From Hymenopellis radicata (taxonomy: Eukaryota; Basidiomycota; Agaricomycetes; Agaricales; Physalacriaceae), in assembly GCA_015501595.1 (NCBI GenBank), contig JADNRX010000177.1:1-64000 (forward strand): DNA of 64,000 nucleotides, read 5' to 3'. Below are positions 1 through 13,154 of the stretch, one piece after another. Below the pieces are notes generated by a model. That model searched no databases. It saw only the letters and a list, made by a program, of their open reading frames with translations, and was not told the origin of the DNA. The position numbers were made by a program, and so were the translations under genes. Position 1 is the stretch's first letter; every line of letters starts with the position of its first letter.

Positions 1-1
1 G

Positions 2-388
2 TTCGTGCTCTATGTGGATTATTTTCTGTCGATGGACACGCAGAGCGATATCGACAGTGTTGCCTCTAACCTCGAGACTCTATCGGCGGCTTCGGATCGT
101 CTAGTGGTGATCAGTCAGGCAGACTGTGATTATTATCGGCAGATTGCCAACCTCCATTGCTTTTCGAAGGATTGCGACATTGAATCAGACTGGGGTTATG
201 GCGGAATTACGGATATATGGGAGTATGCGGACATTTGTCTGGCAAAGCAGAATCAAAGACGACAGGACGAGTATGTCTTTCATTGTTCTATCTATCAACT
301 CTGTTTTCTCACCCGGAAATTCAGCGAAGTCGGTGTTTCAATGGACAACCGATTCGGAGGACTGCATGATGCGCGTAGAAGCGACTAG
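2..388 (+). CDS. 3' end of an unknown gene, cut by the window edge
   Basis: An open frame enters from the left edge and ends at a TAG at 386-388. A clean 54-nt intron (GTATGT donor at 271, acceptor ending at 324) keeps the frame, which favours a real terminal exon pair over chance. The visible part is about 110 residues, acidic, and contains motifs such as SDIDSVASNLETL and YGGITDIWEYADIC. I do not recognise the family. There is no membrane segment or catalytic motif in the visible part. Its 5' portion lies outside the window. Confidence 0.45.
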   Translation, partial: FVLYVDYFLSMDTQSDIDSVASNLETLSAASDRLVVISQADCDYYRQIANLHCFSKDCDIESDWGYGGITDIWEYADICLAKQNQRRQDEYVFHCSIYQLCFLTRKFSEVGVSMDNRFGGLHDARRSD

Positions 389-1214
389 GCGTCGCCGAGT
401 ATCATGGCGAGGGCGAGATACTAGGAACATTAGAGTCGGACACAACAGTTAAAATGACGAACGTACAGGGTTCGATGTAGCATCGACGCGTTGGATCCGA
501 GCCCCACTCATTTACTTATCTGAATGAGACTGCTGTTGAACAAATTCACTGTTGGCATCGAATGGATGTTTTTTCACGCGACGCAAGGGTCAGCCCGGAG
601 TGATTTAAATTCAACAGGGATACGTGCATTATTCTTCTTACATGAACGCCTCTCCCAGTATCCCTCGTTAGCGCTAGACCACAATGAAGATAACCAGTCG
701 CGAATTTGTGCTAGGGTCAACGTTACAGAGGGAACGCACCGACTCAGCGGACACGAACACCAACAATCTTGGTGTCGTCGCGTGCAACAGGACAGGTATG
801 ACTCGGTATGACTCGGTATGAGTCTGTACTGATGGAAAATCGGAGCAGGCAGGCATCAGTGCAAGTTCACGTAGCTCAGTTCCAGATAGCTCAGTGCAAC
901 ATGCGCCGTAAACGGTTCTTAACGTGGTCATTTTAGAATGGTGAGCTGACTTAAACGCCACCAGATATCGTATCGTGGCTGGTAAGGTACTTAATAACAT
1001 TACTTAATTTAATAAAAGCTATGATGTAATCTGGATTATGCTTGATCTCTAACCAGTCTCTGCCTGTCACCTTGACCGCCGAATATTCGTATTTCCGCGC
1101 AGTATTTTGGAGGGGTTACACTAGGACCACCGACGCAGGCGCCGCTGTTACCGCCCCCGCCGTAGCCGCTGGGCGTTATCTCAGCGCCTCGATCACCCCC
1201 GACTTGCAGCCGCA
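389..1214. other. Intergenic, no gene seen
   Basis: No frame here shows convincing coding character. It is the space between the end of the left-edge gene and the start of the RhoGEF, and presumably holds the RhoGEF promoter. The only structure noted is a short 10-bp tandem repeat near 795-822. Confidence 0.5.
795..822. repeat. Short 10-bp tandem repeat (GGTATGACTC, ~2.5 units)
   Basis: The unit GGTATGACTC occurs twice and is followed by a partial third copy. It is a small intergenic microsatellite-like repeat with no obvious function. Confidence 0.6.
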
Positions 1215-4200
1215 ATGTCAACGAGGCAGCGTTCGAGCTCTCCCATCGACCAGGATCTGCAGCAGCTTTATGAGCAAGTATGGGCCGGATTCGCTACGGA
1301 GGAGCCACCGCCGTCAACGGAGAAGGATATCGACACGATATATAGCGTGTACAGTGAGGTCAATGACCGTGACTACCCGGGTAGGATGCCTGGTATGTGC
1401 TCTTTGTTGTTCTCGGTGACGACTGACTTATCGCGCGATATAGCACCGCAGACGGCAGCGTCCCCATTACCGCCGAGCAATGGCCGACGGTATGGCGACG
1501 ACCCCAGCAGTGCGTATTCTGCATATGAATATTTTCCTTGCTAACATTCAGGCAGGCTTGCAGTCGGCGTGGCCCAATAAAAGCAGTCCATCGCCATCGC
1601 CTGGCAGCATGCGCAGACCGCTACCCACGCCAGGTAGTCATTCGATCCCGATGCCAGAGCCTGAAGTCTACGATACCCGCCACCGACACTCTGACTCTAG
1701 TGGTGATCCGCGCCACGACTCGTACTCGTCCTCGAACGGCGGTCTCTTGCGCAAAGCAACCGGGAATCGCAGCGCCGCCAATAGGCGCTTGCCAGAGCCC
1801 CCACGCGGTGCTGGCCTTCCTGCGAGCCCAAGACCGACTACGCCTAGCTCAAGGAACGAGCCAGTTTGGGAGCCTACATACGATTCACCCTCTTCATACG
1901 AACCCACTTACGACACGCTGCGCAGTTATGGCACAGGTCGCGAGACTCGTCGGCCCACTTCACCGCCCGACACACACCATCATCACTCTTCCCACCAAAG
2001 TCTGGATGTACCCGGTCCAACTATCCATCGGAAACCCAGCCGCGATCATATACACGACAATATCCAGTCAATACAATGCGTCCAGTCAACCAAGATACGA
2101 TCCATACCCCGGCTCCTCCTCTTCCTCGCAGGTAGAACCTGGTCCCAGCTTCATGGCTCCTCCAGATGCCTCCTCATCTGGCTATTTCGACAAGCACCAG
2201 CATAGAAATATAGCCGTCAACGGAACCACCTCTCAGGACTATCAGATAACACCCTCCCCCTCTTCCTCCGCCCCTCCTCCACCCAAAGTCTACTATGTTC
2301 CACACCCCGAACCACTAAGTCCATCCTCCGACCAGTACTACGATGACGGTCCCAGCAACGTTATGCGAAGACCTAGCGAGATGCTGCGCGATATCGCCAA
2401 CTATTCACATTCCCAGGACTTTGACGAAGCTGATGGTGAATATTGGGAAGACGAAGAAGAGGGCGAAGAGAACTTTGTCAACTTTTCCCTCTTGTCACAT
2501 TTGGCTGTCCAGCTCAAGGACAAGGTACCGAGAGGGACCCATGTCAAGGGAAGCATACCATATCCACGCGCGTTTACGGGCAAGGACATCGTTTCCACGA
2601 TCCAGTCACTCATACAACGGGAGCTCGCGATTAATCTCCGCATGTCGACCAATGATCGCCGCGCGGCTTTGCAGGTCGCTCGAAGTCTACAAAGCCAACT
2701 CTACTTTTACGAAGTCGAGTGGGGTGGGCGCGTATTGCAAGATGGCGTGGAGGACGTTTTCATGTTCCTTGATGACAGAGAGGCGCGTCGGATGCGCCAC
2801 CCGTCAGCGAGGAACTCCCTACCGGAGTCGTGACGATGTTGACCAAGTGCTACGTCGCGACGTGCGTGGACGAGACACCGTGTTACTCATATTCATGCCC
2901 ACGACGAGGGACGTCTATTCTTGGGCCTGTTCACGCGCCTGTCGAGGAAGCCTGCTCCAGAGCAGAAGCCCGATTGGCCTAGCACGGTGCCGAAAGAGGT
3001 GTTGGATTCCTTACCGGAGAGCGAGATTAATCGCAGACTATCATCCATAAGATTATCAACAAGGAAGACCAGTACCTCGCTGATCTCGATACGGTTGAGA
3101 ACGACTTTATCCGACCTCTACGGCGCGCCGATCCTCCCCTCATAGAACCTGTGTCGAAACTGGAAGACTTTATTGATGCAGTATTCGGCAATATTCTGGA
3201 TTTGCGGGAGTGCAATCGGCGCTTATTGGAGGTGATGTATGTCCGGCAGCGTGAGCAGCAGTATGTCATTCAGCGCATTGGCGATGTGTTTCTGGAGGCG
3301 GCGACGGTAGACTTCAGGCTGGCGTATCCGATCTACATTGGCAATTATCCGTTGGCGGAGAAGCGGCTCAAGGAGGAGGAAGAGAGCAATCCCGATTTAA
3401 GGAGGTTTTTCGAGGTTTGTTCTTTCTCTGTGCTTTTTTGAACTGGATGGCTGACAATCTTTGTCCGACAGCAATGTGCACGACACACAAGTCGGGAGGG
3501 CGAAGAGAACATCTATCTCAATCTGAAGCACTTCTTGAACAGGCCGTCAGAGCATCTGCAGAAATATCCCGTATTCCTTGAGGCGATCTATCATGAGACG
3601 GCGCATGGAAATCCCGACGGAGACTACCTCTTGCAAGCGATTGAAGCGATCAAGAATCTGCAGAGCGCGGCGCAGCTAAGGACGTTCCAGATTGCGATGG
3701 GCAAAGGGGCGCCTGGGAAGTGGGAATGGCATGACATGGTCTCGGCGGATCTGCGAAAGAGTTTGTCAAAGGAGGACGCAAAACGACAGGCGTGAGTTTT
3801 CCCTTTCGGTGGAACCTCGCTCAGGCTGATAATGATTTAGCATCATATTCGAGCTTATCAAGGGTGAGATGGCATATGTGAAGGATTTGGAGAACATTGA
3901 AATCGTGCGTTGTTTCTGTGCGTCGCTTCGTTTCACTAAGATGTTCGCAGATGTACATCCAACCTCTGCGCAATGCCGACACGCCCATCATGGACCCCGG
4001 CAAGCTGAATACGTTCATTGACGACGTCTTCCATAACTTCAAGGAACTGGGTGTTCACCACCGCCGGCTAGTGGAGAAGTTCCATGAAATTCAGCGGGAT
4101 GAGCACCCGATAATACGGAGTGTGACAGCGCCAATGTTCGATGCGGCGCTGCACTTCCGGGACGCATATATGGAGTACATTCCCAACTACCCGATAGCCG

Positions 4201-6805
4201 CTTACAGGATCGATAATGAGATGGCGACGAATCCGGCGTTTAAGGAATTCGTTGAGGTTAGTATTACTTGCTTCGTTCTCCTTGGTCAGTTACTGATAGG
4301 TTTCTGTAGAAATGTGTTCGCCATCCCGATGCGCATCGGCTGGACATGAAGAATTTCATCAATCGACCGATTCCCAGGCTGCTACGGTATGAGCTATTGT
4401 TGAAGGGTGTCTTGGACGAGACACCAGCCGGGCATGACGACAAGAGGGATATTCCGCAGGTTCTGGAAGTGATCAAGTCGATTGGTAAAGACACAGAGCC
4501 GGGAGTAGTGTCAGCGAAACAGAAGGTCGAGTTGTGGAGGTATAGCTCTTATCTGATCTTCAAGCACGGAGAGACGGTGGTACGTTTGCGTCTGACCTTC
4601 TTTGTCGAGAGATATATTTTGACGATTGGTTTAGGACATGGATCTTCTCGATCAGCACCGGTCGTTGATACATTCTGGGAAGTTGTTGAGACAGCCGGAC
4701 AGTGGTCTCGAATGGAACGGATGGAGTGAACTCTTTGTCCTTCTCTTCGACAACTATCGTAAGCGGTAAATTGTGTCCTTCTGAATCTCTCTTCTAACCA
4801 TCTCTACAGTTGTTCTCACCAAACCCAAGGAGAAGGACGGTGTAACGTATTATTACGTCAATCGCAGGGTACGCTGGCCAGTTTCAACTCTGTGCTTGAC
4901 TGATTCGGCCTTTAGCCTACACCGCTCGATCTATTGACGCTGGTCAACTTCTCCGATCCACCAACGCAGCGAAGCGCAGGCTTACTACGTGGCCTTCGTG
5001 GTGAACGACACACGGAAGGCCCCAATGGTACGCCTGGCGTTTCTTCGCCCGAAAGCAGCGCAGACGCTCGTGCCGTGTATCCGTGTACGCTTCATCACAA
5101 CGGACGCATGGGTGGTCCGTACATACTGTACGCGGAAACTGCCCAGGCTCGTGCGGAGTGGAAGCAAAAGCTGGAGGAGGCGCTTGTGATACGAAAGGTG
5201 GTCCAGGAGTCGAACAAGGTTTTCGAGATTGAGACGCTTAGTGCGGACACGTTCCTCATTCCGTCTATGCTTGGTGGACCGGCGTCGCCTCCTGCCGCCT
5301 GGAATCAAGAGAACTCGCTGACGGGCAAGGTCACTTGTTCGGTTCCCTTCAATACGGCTGATGGACGCGGTTTGGTGGCTATTGGTTGCGCGGAGGGTGT
5401 CTGGATTGGTTTCCGCCATGACCCGAAGTGTATGTTTTCGGTTTATGTCTTGTCATATTTCCGCTGACTTTGACTCAGCCATGCGCCGTGTGCTGCACCT
5501 CAAGCTAGTGACACAGTGTGCAATGTTGGAGGAGTTTGGTCTTTTTCTGGTGTTGGCGGACAAGGTAATGCATCTTCTTCAAGCGCGCTTCTTTTACTGA
5601 CGGTAGCTTCAGTCTCTTTTCGCATATCACATTGAGGCGCTTGTGCCGTCCAGCCCAACGGTATCACACGCTTCGCAGGTTCCTCAGAAGCTCAGCGGCG
5701 CCAAAGATGTGCACTTCTTTAGTATTGGCACGTTGCATGGACGCACTTTGGTTGTGTACATGAAAAAGAAGGGCGTAAGTTGTTCCATGTCGTTATCCTG
5801 GCTAGCGCTTAACGACGTGACTCTTAGTTGGAAAGTAATATTCCGCGTCTTGGAGCCCGTAGGAGATAAGATTAATGAGAGGGTGAAGGCCCCTGGAGGG
5901 TTTGGTTCTCGTTTGGGTTTCAAGTCGGCAAAGTCTGAGTGGTTTAGGATATACCGAGTGAGTTACCTCCAGTCTCTTTCCTAACACGTTTGGCTGACGA
6001 CGTGATGTAGGACTTCTTCTTACCATCCGAGTCTTTCGACCTCATCTTCTTGAAAGCCAACATCGCTATCTTATGCGCTAAAGGCTTTGAAATTATGAAC
6101 CTTAACGAGTACGTTCATCTGCTTGGACGAGACATGCTTCTAATTGCCGTTTAGATTCAAAAGTGTTACGATTCCACGAGTACCTGATGATGCCAAGTTT
6201 GCATCACTGGCAAAACGCTGCGATTCCTGTCGACCTATTGGCATGTTCAGGTCGGCGGAGGACGAGTTCCTGTTGTGTTACGATGGTCAGTTTGATCGCG
6301 CCTGGCTTGATTAGCGCTGACTACTATGTCTATAGAATTCGGTCTCTTCGTGGACAAACATGGGGACCCCAATCGGGCCACGACAGCCGTTGAGTGGGAG
6401 GGTACCGCCGATCGCGTCGCCCTCCACATGCCGTACATCCTCCTCTTCGACAGCCGGTTCATCGAAGTGCGGCGTCTGGAGACGGGGCGGCTGGTGCAGA
6501 TTATCCCGGGCAACGACGTGCGGTGCATCTGGGACGGCCGCGGGGTGAACCTGAACAATCCTGTGACGAGTCCGCCGACGAACGGCGCTGCGGACGACGA
6601 GGACATGGTGCAGGACGCGCAGGTGCATGCTGTGATGAACTCGACGGAGACGGGTCCGCGGACGATGGCGCGGGCTGTTGCGCAGCATGTGTTTGAGCTG
6701 CTGCCGACGGTGCCGCTGTACAACCCGGGCGCGCTCAACTCGTCGCAGTCGTACTCGCCGCCTGCGTCGCCGCATCTGAGAGCGTCGATGTCGTGGCGGT
6801 CATGA
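1215..6805 (+). CDS. Rho1 guanine nucleotide exchange factor (Rom2-type) with DEP, tandem DH, PH and CNH domains
   Basis: RhoGEFs load GTP onto Rho1 at the plasma membrane and feed the cell-wall integrity MAPK pathway and glucan synthase. Order seen: a low-complexity Ser/Pro-rich leader (1215-2400); a DEP domain (about 2480-2780); a Cys-containing linker with ELPTGVVTMLTKCY; DH copy 1 (about 3030-3700, LNRPSEHLQKYPVFLEAIYH); DH copy 2 (about 3842-4470, INRPIPRLLRYELLLKGV); PH (about 4480-5200); and a CNH domain to the stop at 6803-6805. Introns that fit the frame: 3415-3471, 3792-3840, 3905-3950, 4257-4309, 4580-4634, 4759-4809, 4869-4915, 5430-5478, 5565-5612, 5775-5827, 5958-6010, 6109-6154 and 6286-6335. 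Oddities: frame breaks with no room for an intron at about 2782, 2910, 3034 and 5840, and an unresolved frame change at about 2050-2130. Splicing of 1393-1560 is also uncertain. The family call is firm; whether this allele is intact is not. Confidence 0.9.
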
Positions 6806-7301
6806 GTTTCTTCTTTGGACTGTTTCAATTTGTTTGGAATTGTGTGTTTTTTCGATCTTTTTGCTTTTTCATGCACATGCCCCACCTATTTTATCTACTG
6901 ATACGCGCATAATGTATTTATGGTGTAATAACGGAACAAGAATTGGACATGCCCAGCGACATCGATTAGGGGGACTGGGTTGGTCAAGCCTTGGAGTCCA
7001 CTACTACTGTTCTACAGGCGGAGTGGGCAACACTCGAAAACTTGGGCAAGGTAAGTAGTGTTTACGGATAATCTAAGTACTGCCTCGACGATTCATTGTA
7101 AAACCAGATAGCTATTCTTGAGATTCCGAGAAGTCGATTTAGCGGCCGACTTGAGTCCCCAACTTCAGAGGGCTGACTAGAGGGCATTGCATTCGTACTG
7201 TATCTACAACAAGTTGTATTGTATGCCAACTCCAGTCGGTCGGTAAATGGACTTTTCAGGATATCGAGATGGCCTATCTGGATAATATTGATTCATTCTT
7301 C
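6806..7301. other. Intergenic between convergent genes
   Basis: The RhoGEF ends at 6805 on the plus strand and the first FAD monooxygenase ends at 7302 on the minus strand, so this interval holds both 3' ends. AT-rich stretches near 6830-6920 suit polyadenylation. No gene is seen. Confidence 0.5.
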
Positions 7302-9526
7302 TCAACATTGGGAATTCCACCAACGCCGACAAGCCAGCAAGAGCACTTTAAGAAGCAGCACGGGATGTAGCGCGTCGATGGTTGTGCTGTCCAGCATCAT
7401 CTGCGTTTTCCAGAGGATGGCACCCGCTTGGTCGTCCTATGAGGAATATGCTCAGATTACAGATGTATGTACGTCGGGGTAGGAAGCGCACCTCGGTAGA
7501 AAGCAATTGAAGATGGTGGCTGAACCACCGACCAAACGAACCGACCTTGAGGGTCTCCCCAGCTATCGGGGTTGTCGTGGACATTCCGTAGTCTATTCCG
7601 AAAAGTTCACTCAGAGGCAGAACGAAAATATGAATGCGCGAACCTATCATCTTAGACATATCCCTAGAAGCGACACGGTGTTAGTGGGACTTTGGATGAC
7701 ATTCGCATATGTAGCGACTTGCCGGCTTGATCTTGGCGGCCTGCGCCGCGAAGAACTTGTGTGAGAAGTCTGGAGGTATGCGAGCAGTGACTTGGTGAAG
7801 GAGTGTATTCAGGCAGGCGACTCCCAACAATGCTTTCGGGCACCCTTGACTGGCGACGGATTGAACGATTCAATGTCGCCGATGTTGGAAACGAGGGACA
7901 CGCACCCAAAGAATGGATTCAGGCGCGCGACGCTGTCTCCAATGGCGATCCAATTCGACGGCAAGTCCGTCGCATTCTCGAAATGGGTCCAGTACGATGG
8001 CGCTGCCAGTGGGGCTCAGTGATATTTAGATTAAGACGAGGTGCAACTTACGAACGCGAAGATTGCCGCATGCGACGCTGAGCGTGTCTTCGACTTCACT
8101 CAGCATATCCAGGTATTGCCAGAACCAGTCCGGAACTGGTTGTTTCATGGAGGTTATATGCTCCCGAATACCGGCGAGGTTGACAGGTAAGTCGCTCGAT
8201 CCCCAGGCGCCACAGCACATGAGAACTAGTACACGGCGTATTCGTCAGCCGTTCGGCGTTGACGTTCAAGAACGCCACGCACTGCAGTTTGCTTCGGTCT
8301 TGAAGCAGATGAAATGCTTGTTGTCCCCAGGCTCGTTCGGGACGAGCAGGAACACAGCTCCGGCGGGGTTGTATCCGGGCGGCAGGCGTGCTGCGAGAGA
8401 CGGCGTCACGGTGAGGCGCATAGTCGAATAGTGCATCTTGGGGTCGAACGAGACTTTGAGCCGATCAAGAGACATTTTGCCCTGGTCGCCGTCTGCACGA
8501 TGTAGCCATTTGATTCCAGCTTGAGTCGATCCAGTACAGTCTGCCAATCATACTATGCATGAGAATCAACTTGCTCTTCCGAAGGAAGTAAGTTACGAAC
8601 CGACGACAAGGACCGCTTCAATATCGGAAACGCCATCTTCTGTGCGGACTTGTACTCTGTCCAGATATGTAGGATTCGAGGGATCTCTTTCTACTCCTAC
8701 AACGGTACCAGCGATCTGGTGAATATTGGGGCACACCACTGGGTCGAGTGTCAAGCGCCTAATCAGCGTTTCCAGGGCCTGGCGCGTCGCGTAGAAAGTC
8801 TTGGGCAAATTGTAGAGATATTGCGCGTATGGTACGCGGAGGTATTTTCCCCCGAACTGAGTCCCGAAATCGCCAGCACCAGCTCTGTAAATTTTGCGCC
8901 GGTCAACAAGGGCTGGCAGTTTAGTAGTCGCAAGCATACGAACTTGATCCCAGAAACGAGGCATTCGTCGTCGAGATTAGGAAACAGGCGTTTGAACGCA
9001 GAGTAGAGAAGAGCATATGATGCTGTGAATGATAATATCTTTCAGTCACGGTCTTGACGCGCCTTATGGCACTCACCATGACAGGCATGATATTGGATCA
9101 ATCGCGATCGCACTTGTGTTTGGGTCCATGATTCAGTTGTGCGCCCCTCCTCCGTGGATAGCCAAGCCTCGGGCTCGACGACGATAACGCGTTCAAAGTG
9201 ATCATGACATACCCGAGCTGTAAGGAGGCCGCCAATGCTAAAGTGCATACATCAGCGCACGTAGTAGAAGTCACAAGTTTGGTGAGAGCTGACCTTCCAC
9301 CGCAAACGACAGCAGTTCCAGGAATCTTGGTCTTCTTTGCAACGCCGAGCGCAGGTAAGTCGTTTATAGCAGTCTGCACGGAGAGCAAGTAGCCGTGAGC
9401 GACGCGACAAAGACAGACAATCCCTAGGATGAGGAACGTGATGAAAACAGAAGGAGCGACTACGATAAACGCCATGAGAAAACACAGAAAGCTGACAAGC
9501 TTTAAGGACGGAGCTTGTAGCTGCAT
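7302..9526 (-). CDS. Membrane-anchored FAD-dependent monooxygenase, copy 1
   Basis: Predicted NAD(P)H/FAD monooxygenase that hydroxylates or epoxidises a small, probably hydrophobic, substrate at a membrane. The first ~45 residues are a hydrophobic anchor (LVSFLCFLMAFIVVAPSVF). The Rossmann segment follows, split by the intron 9293-9238: GTAVVCGG, then SIGGLLTARV, then ERVIVVEPE. Later landmarks are LPKTFYATRQALETLIRRL, then VVDCTGSTQAGIKWL after an intron, CCGAWGSSDLP, and NWIAIGDS, the second flavin-binding region. The C-terminus is DDQAGAILWK. All exons join in frame with short GT-AG introns, so the gene looks intact at roughly 530 residues. The exon pattern matches the copy at 13155-15310 step by step. 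The two point away from each other around a DUF6534 gene. The splice site near 7690 is the least certain. Confidence 0.85.
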
Positions 9527-10481
9527 GCTTCTGCCACGCCTTTAGATTATCAACGTTGCCACATCCCACGGCCCTCGGGGTCCGTGCCCACGTACTAAGC
9601 TCTCATGGGCGGCGACACTCCGGTGGCTGGGTACACACACGGAAGTATGGAAGCTGAGAGACGTACGTTAACGTGGATGTGAATTCTCATGATACTGGAT
9701 AGGCCGCATTATCGGTGAGGCGCAAACGACCATAGCTGTTCGCACATGACTGATTACTGCTTGAAGAATGACATGACTGATTCAGCGATCCCGAAATGAA
9801 CAAGAACATTCAAGACCAACCAGGGAACGTGGAACAAGCAAAGCGCCGGAAGTCGTGGCCGTTGTTGGAAGTCATCTAGAACAGAGTAGAGAACAACTGC
9901 CAAATTGTCTCAAGAAGCTATCATCTTCTGTTGAACTTCCCCCGAGTTGTAGCAACACTGGCAGGGAAAACGTTCCAGAGTAGGTCCTCGTTGTCGACGC
10001 TGGAGCAATGTGGGTAAGTGACAAGGTATTCTTTATTGCTTACGACTGAATTAAGGTGGTGGTGGATGGATAAACCCACGTCTTGTGAAATAAGACGCCG
10101 TCGTTATCGGATTCCGAGAGACAAGAGGATCATTTTTATCCAACTTGTTGACTTCGTATCCGCGGTTGCCTGATAGGCCGGAGCATCCTTGGGAGCATCC
10201 AGTTAGGACCTTAAATGGAGGGATGCCTAGCTTGAAAAGTGAGAGACTGTACGAAGGGGAAAAGCGCAGTGGTTAGCATACACGTGCAAATAGACTTTCG
10301 CGATGGCCTCGGGTTAACCTCAGGTTGAAATCAGTTTAAAGAGAACTGGTTTAAGGCACGTGGGGTCAAATGTGGCTCGTGAGTTCAAAATTTAAACAAT
10401 AAGAAAACAGTCCACTCGAAGAAGATAGATAATTGTCGCATTTACAGATGCCCAACCCCCGCTTTTCCTGTTCCGAAATCA
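9527..10481. other. Intergenic, no gene seen
   Basis: No frame of coding quality on either strand. It contains the promoter side of FAD monooxygenase copy 1 and the 3' flank of the DUF6534 gene. Confidence 0.5.
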
Positions 10482-12119
10482 TTATCGCTCTGCTGAAAAA
10501 TCATCAAGATGCCGCTGTGTACGCTTCAGAACTGAGAAACCTACCCCATCCGCGTCAAAGTCCAGATCGGATGCCACCGCCTTGGAAATATGGACCTGGA
10601 CGCTAGCACCGCCCTGCTCCCGCTGACTAGAGCGCACATTCGACGGTATGGAGTTCATGGGCAAGACGTTTCCAGTCGAGGGAAAGTGCGAGTCTTGCGA
10701 CGAGGTATAATTCACGGAAGTTCCAACTCCTCCGTTGCCGCTTAACGAAGAGAGGAGAACATTGGCATATCTGTCGATGAAGGTCAGATTACGATACCCG
10801 AAACAAGGGCAAGACGGACAGCTTTCCGACCATGAATTGACTACATGAAGAGTTAGCTACCTGAACACGACGAAGAAAGGCTCGGCTTACAACGTGAGGA
10901 ATATGCCCGTGTTGGGAAGCGCGAGGAACGTCACGAGTTCGAGGATAACCACTACGGCGGTGATGGTTCCAGACTCGATGACGCTAGTAAGCGTTCGATT
11001 GAGCATCTTGATAGTAGATTTGAAAGTGACTTTAGAACGAGCTTGAAGTAGCTGTAAGGTAGTATGAGCGTGCGTCGCGTAGGGTAAGAAAATAAAGACC
11101 AAATAGACCATGGTCAACGCAATCAGACAATCGCAGATGGCGCCGCTGCTTAACATCACCTATCACAGCGTGAATACGCGAAAACACTAAGATCAAAGAG
11201 TGAAAACCTTCGGAATGTCGGCGAGCGCAGGGAGTTCCGCGACGGAAGGTTTGAGAAAGTACTGCGTTGGAGGTTATCGGAGGCGCTGACTTGTCGATAC
11301 TCGAAACGTACCGAAATAGATACAGCCCAGGACGCTCCACACTGCATTAAACTGGTAATGAGTACGAGTGCGACCATGATGTGCCCCAGTATGTGCTTAG
11401 ACAGCACTCTGATGCGCCTATAATCAAGTCTTCAGTGAATCGACCATGATACCTTCAGGTAACAACGAACCATGCGAAGAAGAACTGGACTAGGGTTGAT
11501 GCTAGAAGAATATTGAATGAGCTAGTGGTATGAGACAGGATGTGACCTACTCATGCTGTCCAGCGCCGGAATGAATGTGCTTGCCCAGGGCGTACTCGCC
11601 CATACCAAAGGATTTCCCCAGTTCTCGACTGTGATCGAGTCAGATTGGATTACCGCGATGGAAACAAAATGATGTACGTACTCAACAAAATCCAGCAAGC
11701 GATGATAGCGAAGATAATCTGGACCGTTTGAAAAAAGGTCGCAGCATAAACTTCCATCAACCGTTAGTCGTCGGTGTCGAGCTGCGCGACGGGAACGCAC
11801 CTAAGTAGTGGATCCACGTCGGGGCCCGCTGATACCGCTCGGTCCTCCGCCAGTGGTCTGGCCAATGACGCCACGGTCAGCAAACAGTTTTAGTTTCAGG
11901 CGGGCGGTACGTACAAATCTGCATGATCAAAACGCCGAACAGCAGGAAGTCCACGAACGTCCCGATGAGCTATGAAAGGGATTAGCATACCAACGACATT
12001 CAGGGGTTCTTTGTACGAACCACGGGGCCATTACTGGACGAAAGTGAGATACGGCTACGAGTAAAAAGCACAACTTACAAGGTAATGAAAGGCTGCGCAA
12101 GAGCCGTTGGTGAGTCCAT
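10482..12119 (-). CDS. DUF6534-type integral membrane protein
   Basis: Multi-spanning membrane protein of a family greatly expanded in mushroom-forming fungi; its function is not known. The start at 12119 gives MDSPTALAQPFITL, then after a short intron LIGTFVDFLLFGVLIMQI, the typical family opening (G-T-F before the first helix). The DUF6534 core is at 11159-10887: GAICDCLIALTMVYLVF, a basic loop, then MLNRTLTSVIESGTITAVVV. The tail holds FIDRYANVLLSSLSG and ends in a polar cytoplasmic region with ASVQVHISKAV, the usual V-x-V-x-I end motif. It lies between two divergent FAD monooxygenases. Internal exons between about 11160 and 12000 were not all placed. A second family member is at 33044-34429. 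Confidence 0.75.
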
Positions 12120-13154
12120 GACAGCGGAGAGAGTGAAGCTGGGGCATCCTCAAAAGAAATGGAGGCATATAAAAGGCGTGTCATATGAGACCTGCTGAGG
12201 GAAAACAAAGCGGACATAAAAGGTGTCTTTGAAACCTCGAGACCTTACATTATAAGGCGAACTATTGACTAGAGAAACCTTCTATAGTGTCATCTGCTTG
12301 ATTGTAGACATGCCGACTCAAAAATTCGAAGTCCAACAAGACTGGCGTGCACCGAACAAAACTCGGGCGGGGATGGTAGTGTGGCATCTTGAGAGCCATC
12401 CGGATTACCCATCTTAGACATCGTTATCAAGGTTTGGCTTTCGTGCATGGAAGGTAGGGTTGAGCGGAGCATGTGGTCGTGAACAAGAGAGACAGTCCCA
12501 AATGGAGTTGACCCAATGTGTGCCTCTGCCGGCCGCGGTATAAGCCGCGGCGTGACCTCAGGTCTTGGAGCGGAATCAGGGCCCAGACGGAACTTTTTTG
12601 TTATTTTGAGCACGACTTTCACCATCGCGTCCTCCATTCGAGGGTCTTCTGCGCCGTGGTAAAACATTTAGCTCTCTATCTGCGACCATGCTCGTTATCT
12701 CTCTGCCCTTCGACGTCTTTTTCTACCGTGGTCGAGGTGTTGTGGCTGAATTTCAAGTCGATGTCCATACCTGGATTAGCCCAATTTCAAGCTGCCCAAG
12801 CCTCCGCATGCGTCGCATTTCCGACCTGCAAGGAAATGGATGGCCCATGGACCCCACCTCAGTTCCGAAGGTCCTCACATTGCAGAACAAAGCAGAATAG
12901 CAGGTCCTTTGCAGTTTGCAGCATCTAGGAGTCGGACATGTGCAACCGGATGGAGACGCCCCTCATGAAAAAAACTACACGTGGGCCTCATCAGGGCTCC
13001 AATTTGTCTTAAAAACTGTACTACCCTGACCGTACCTCTTGTTCTGCTCAAAGCGAACCTGGTTTCGATGCTCGGCAAAACCCCTCAGCACCCTGTCGAC
13101 GCTCTTCCGCGGGAGCATAAAACCTGAACGCGCTATGCCTAGCTCTCCATCGTT
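12120..13154. other. Intergenic, no supported gene
   Basis: Holds the 5' flanks of the DUF6534 gene (minus) and FAD monooxygenase copy 2 (plus). AT-rich TATA-like sequence lies near 12168-12175 for the minus gene and CATAAAAC near 13118 for the plus gene. Overlapping open frames on both strands at 12290-12930 have no recognisable features. Confidence 0.45.

Noticed and set aside
3020..4560. Tandem DH domains as an assembly duplication
   Set aside because: The two units are strongly diverged in sequence and have different intron positions, so they are not a collapsed or repeated assembly segment.
1215..6805. Calling the RhoGEF a pseudogene because of four or more frame breaks
   Set aside because: All domains are otherwise well conserved, thirteen introns splice cleanly, and similar one-base breaks occur in unrelated genes, some at G/C runs, which points to base-call error first.
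12290..12928. Open frames upstream of FAD monooxygenase copy 2
   Set aside because: They overlap on both strands with no recognisable features or splice partners.
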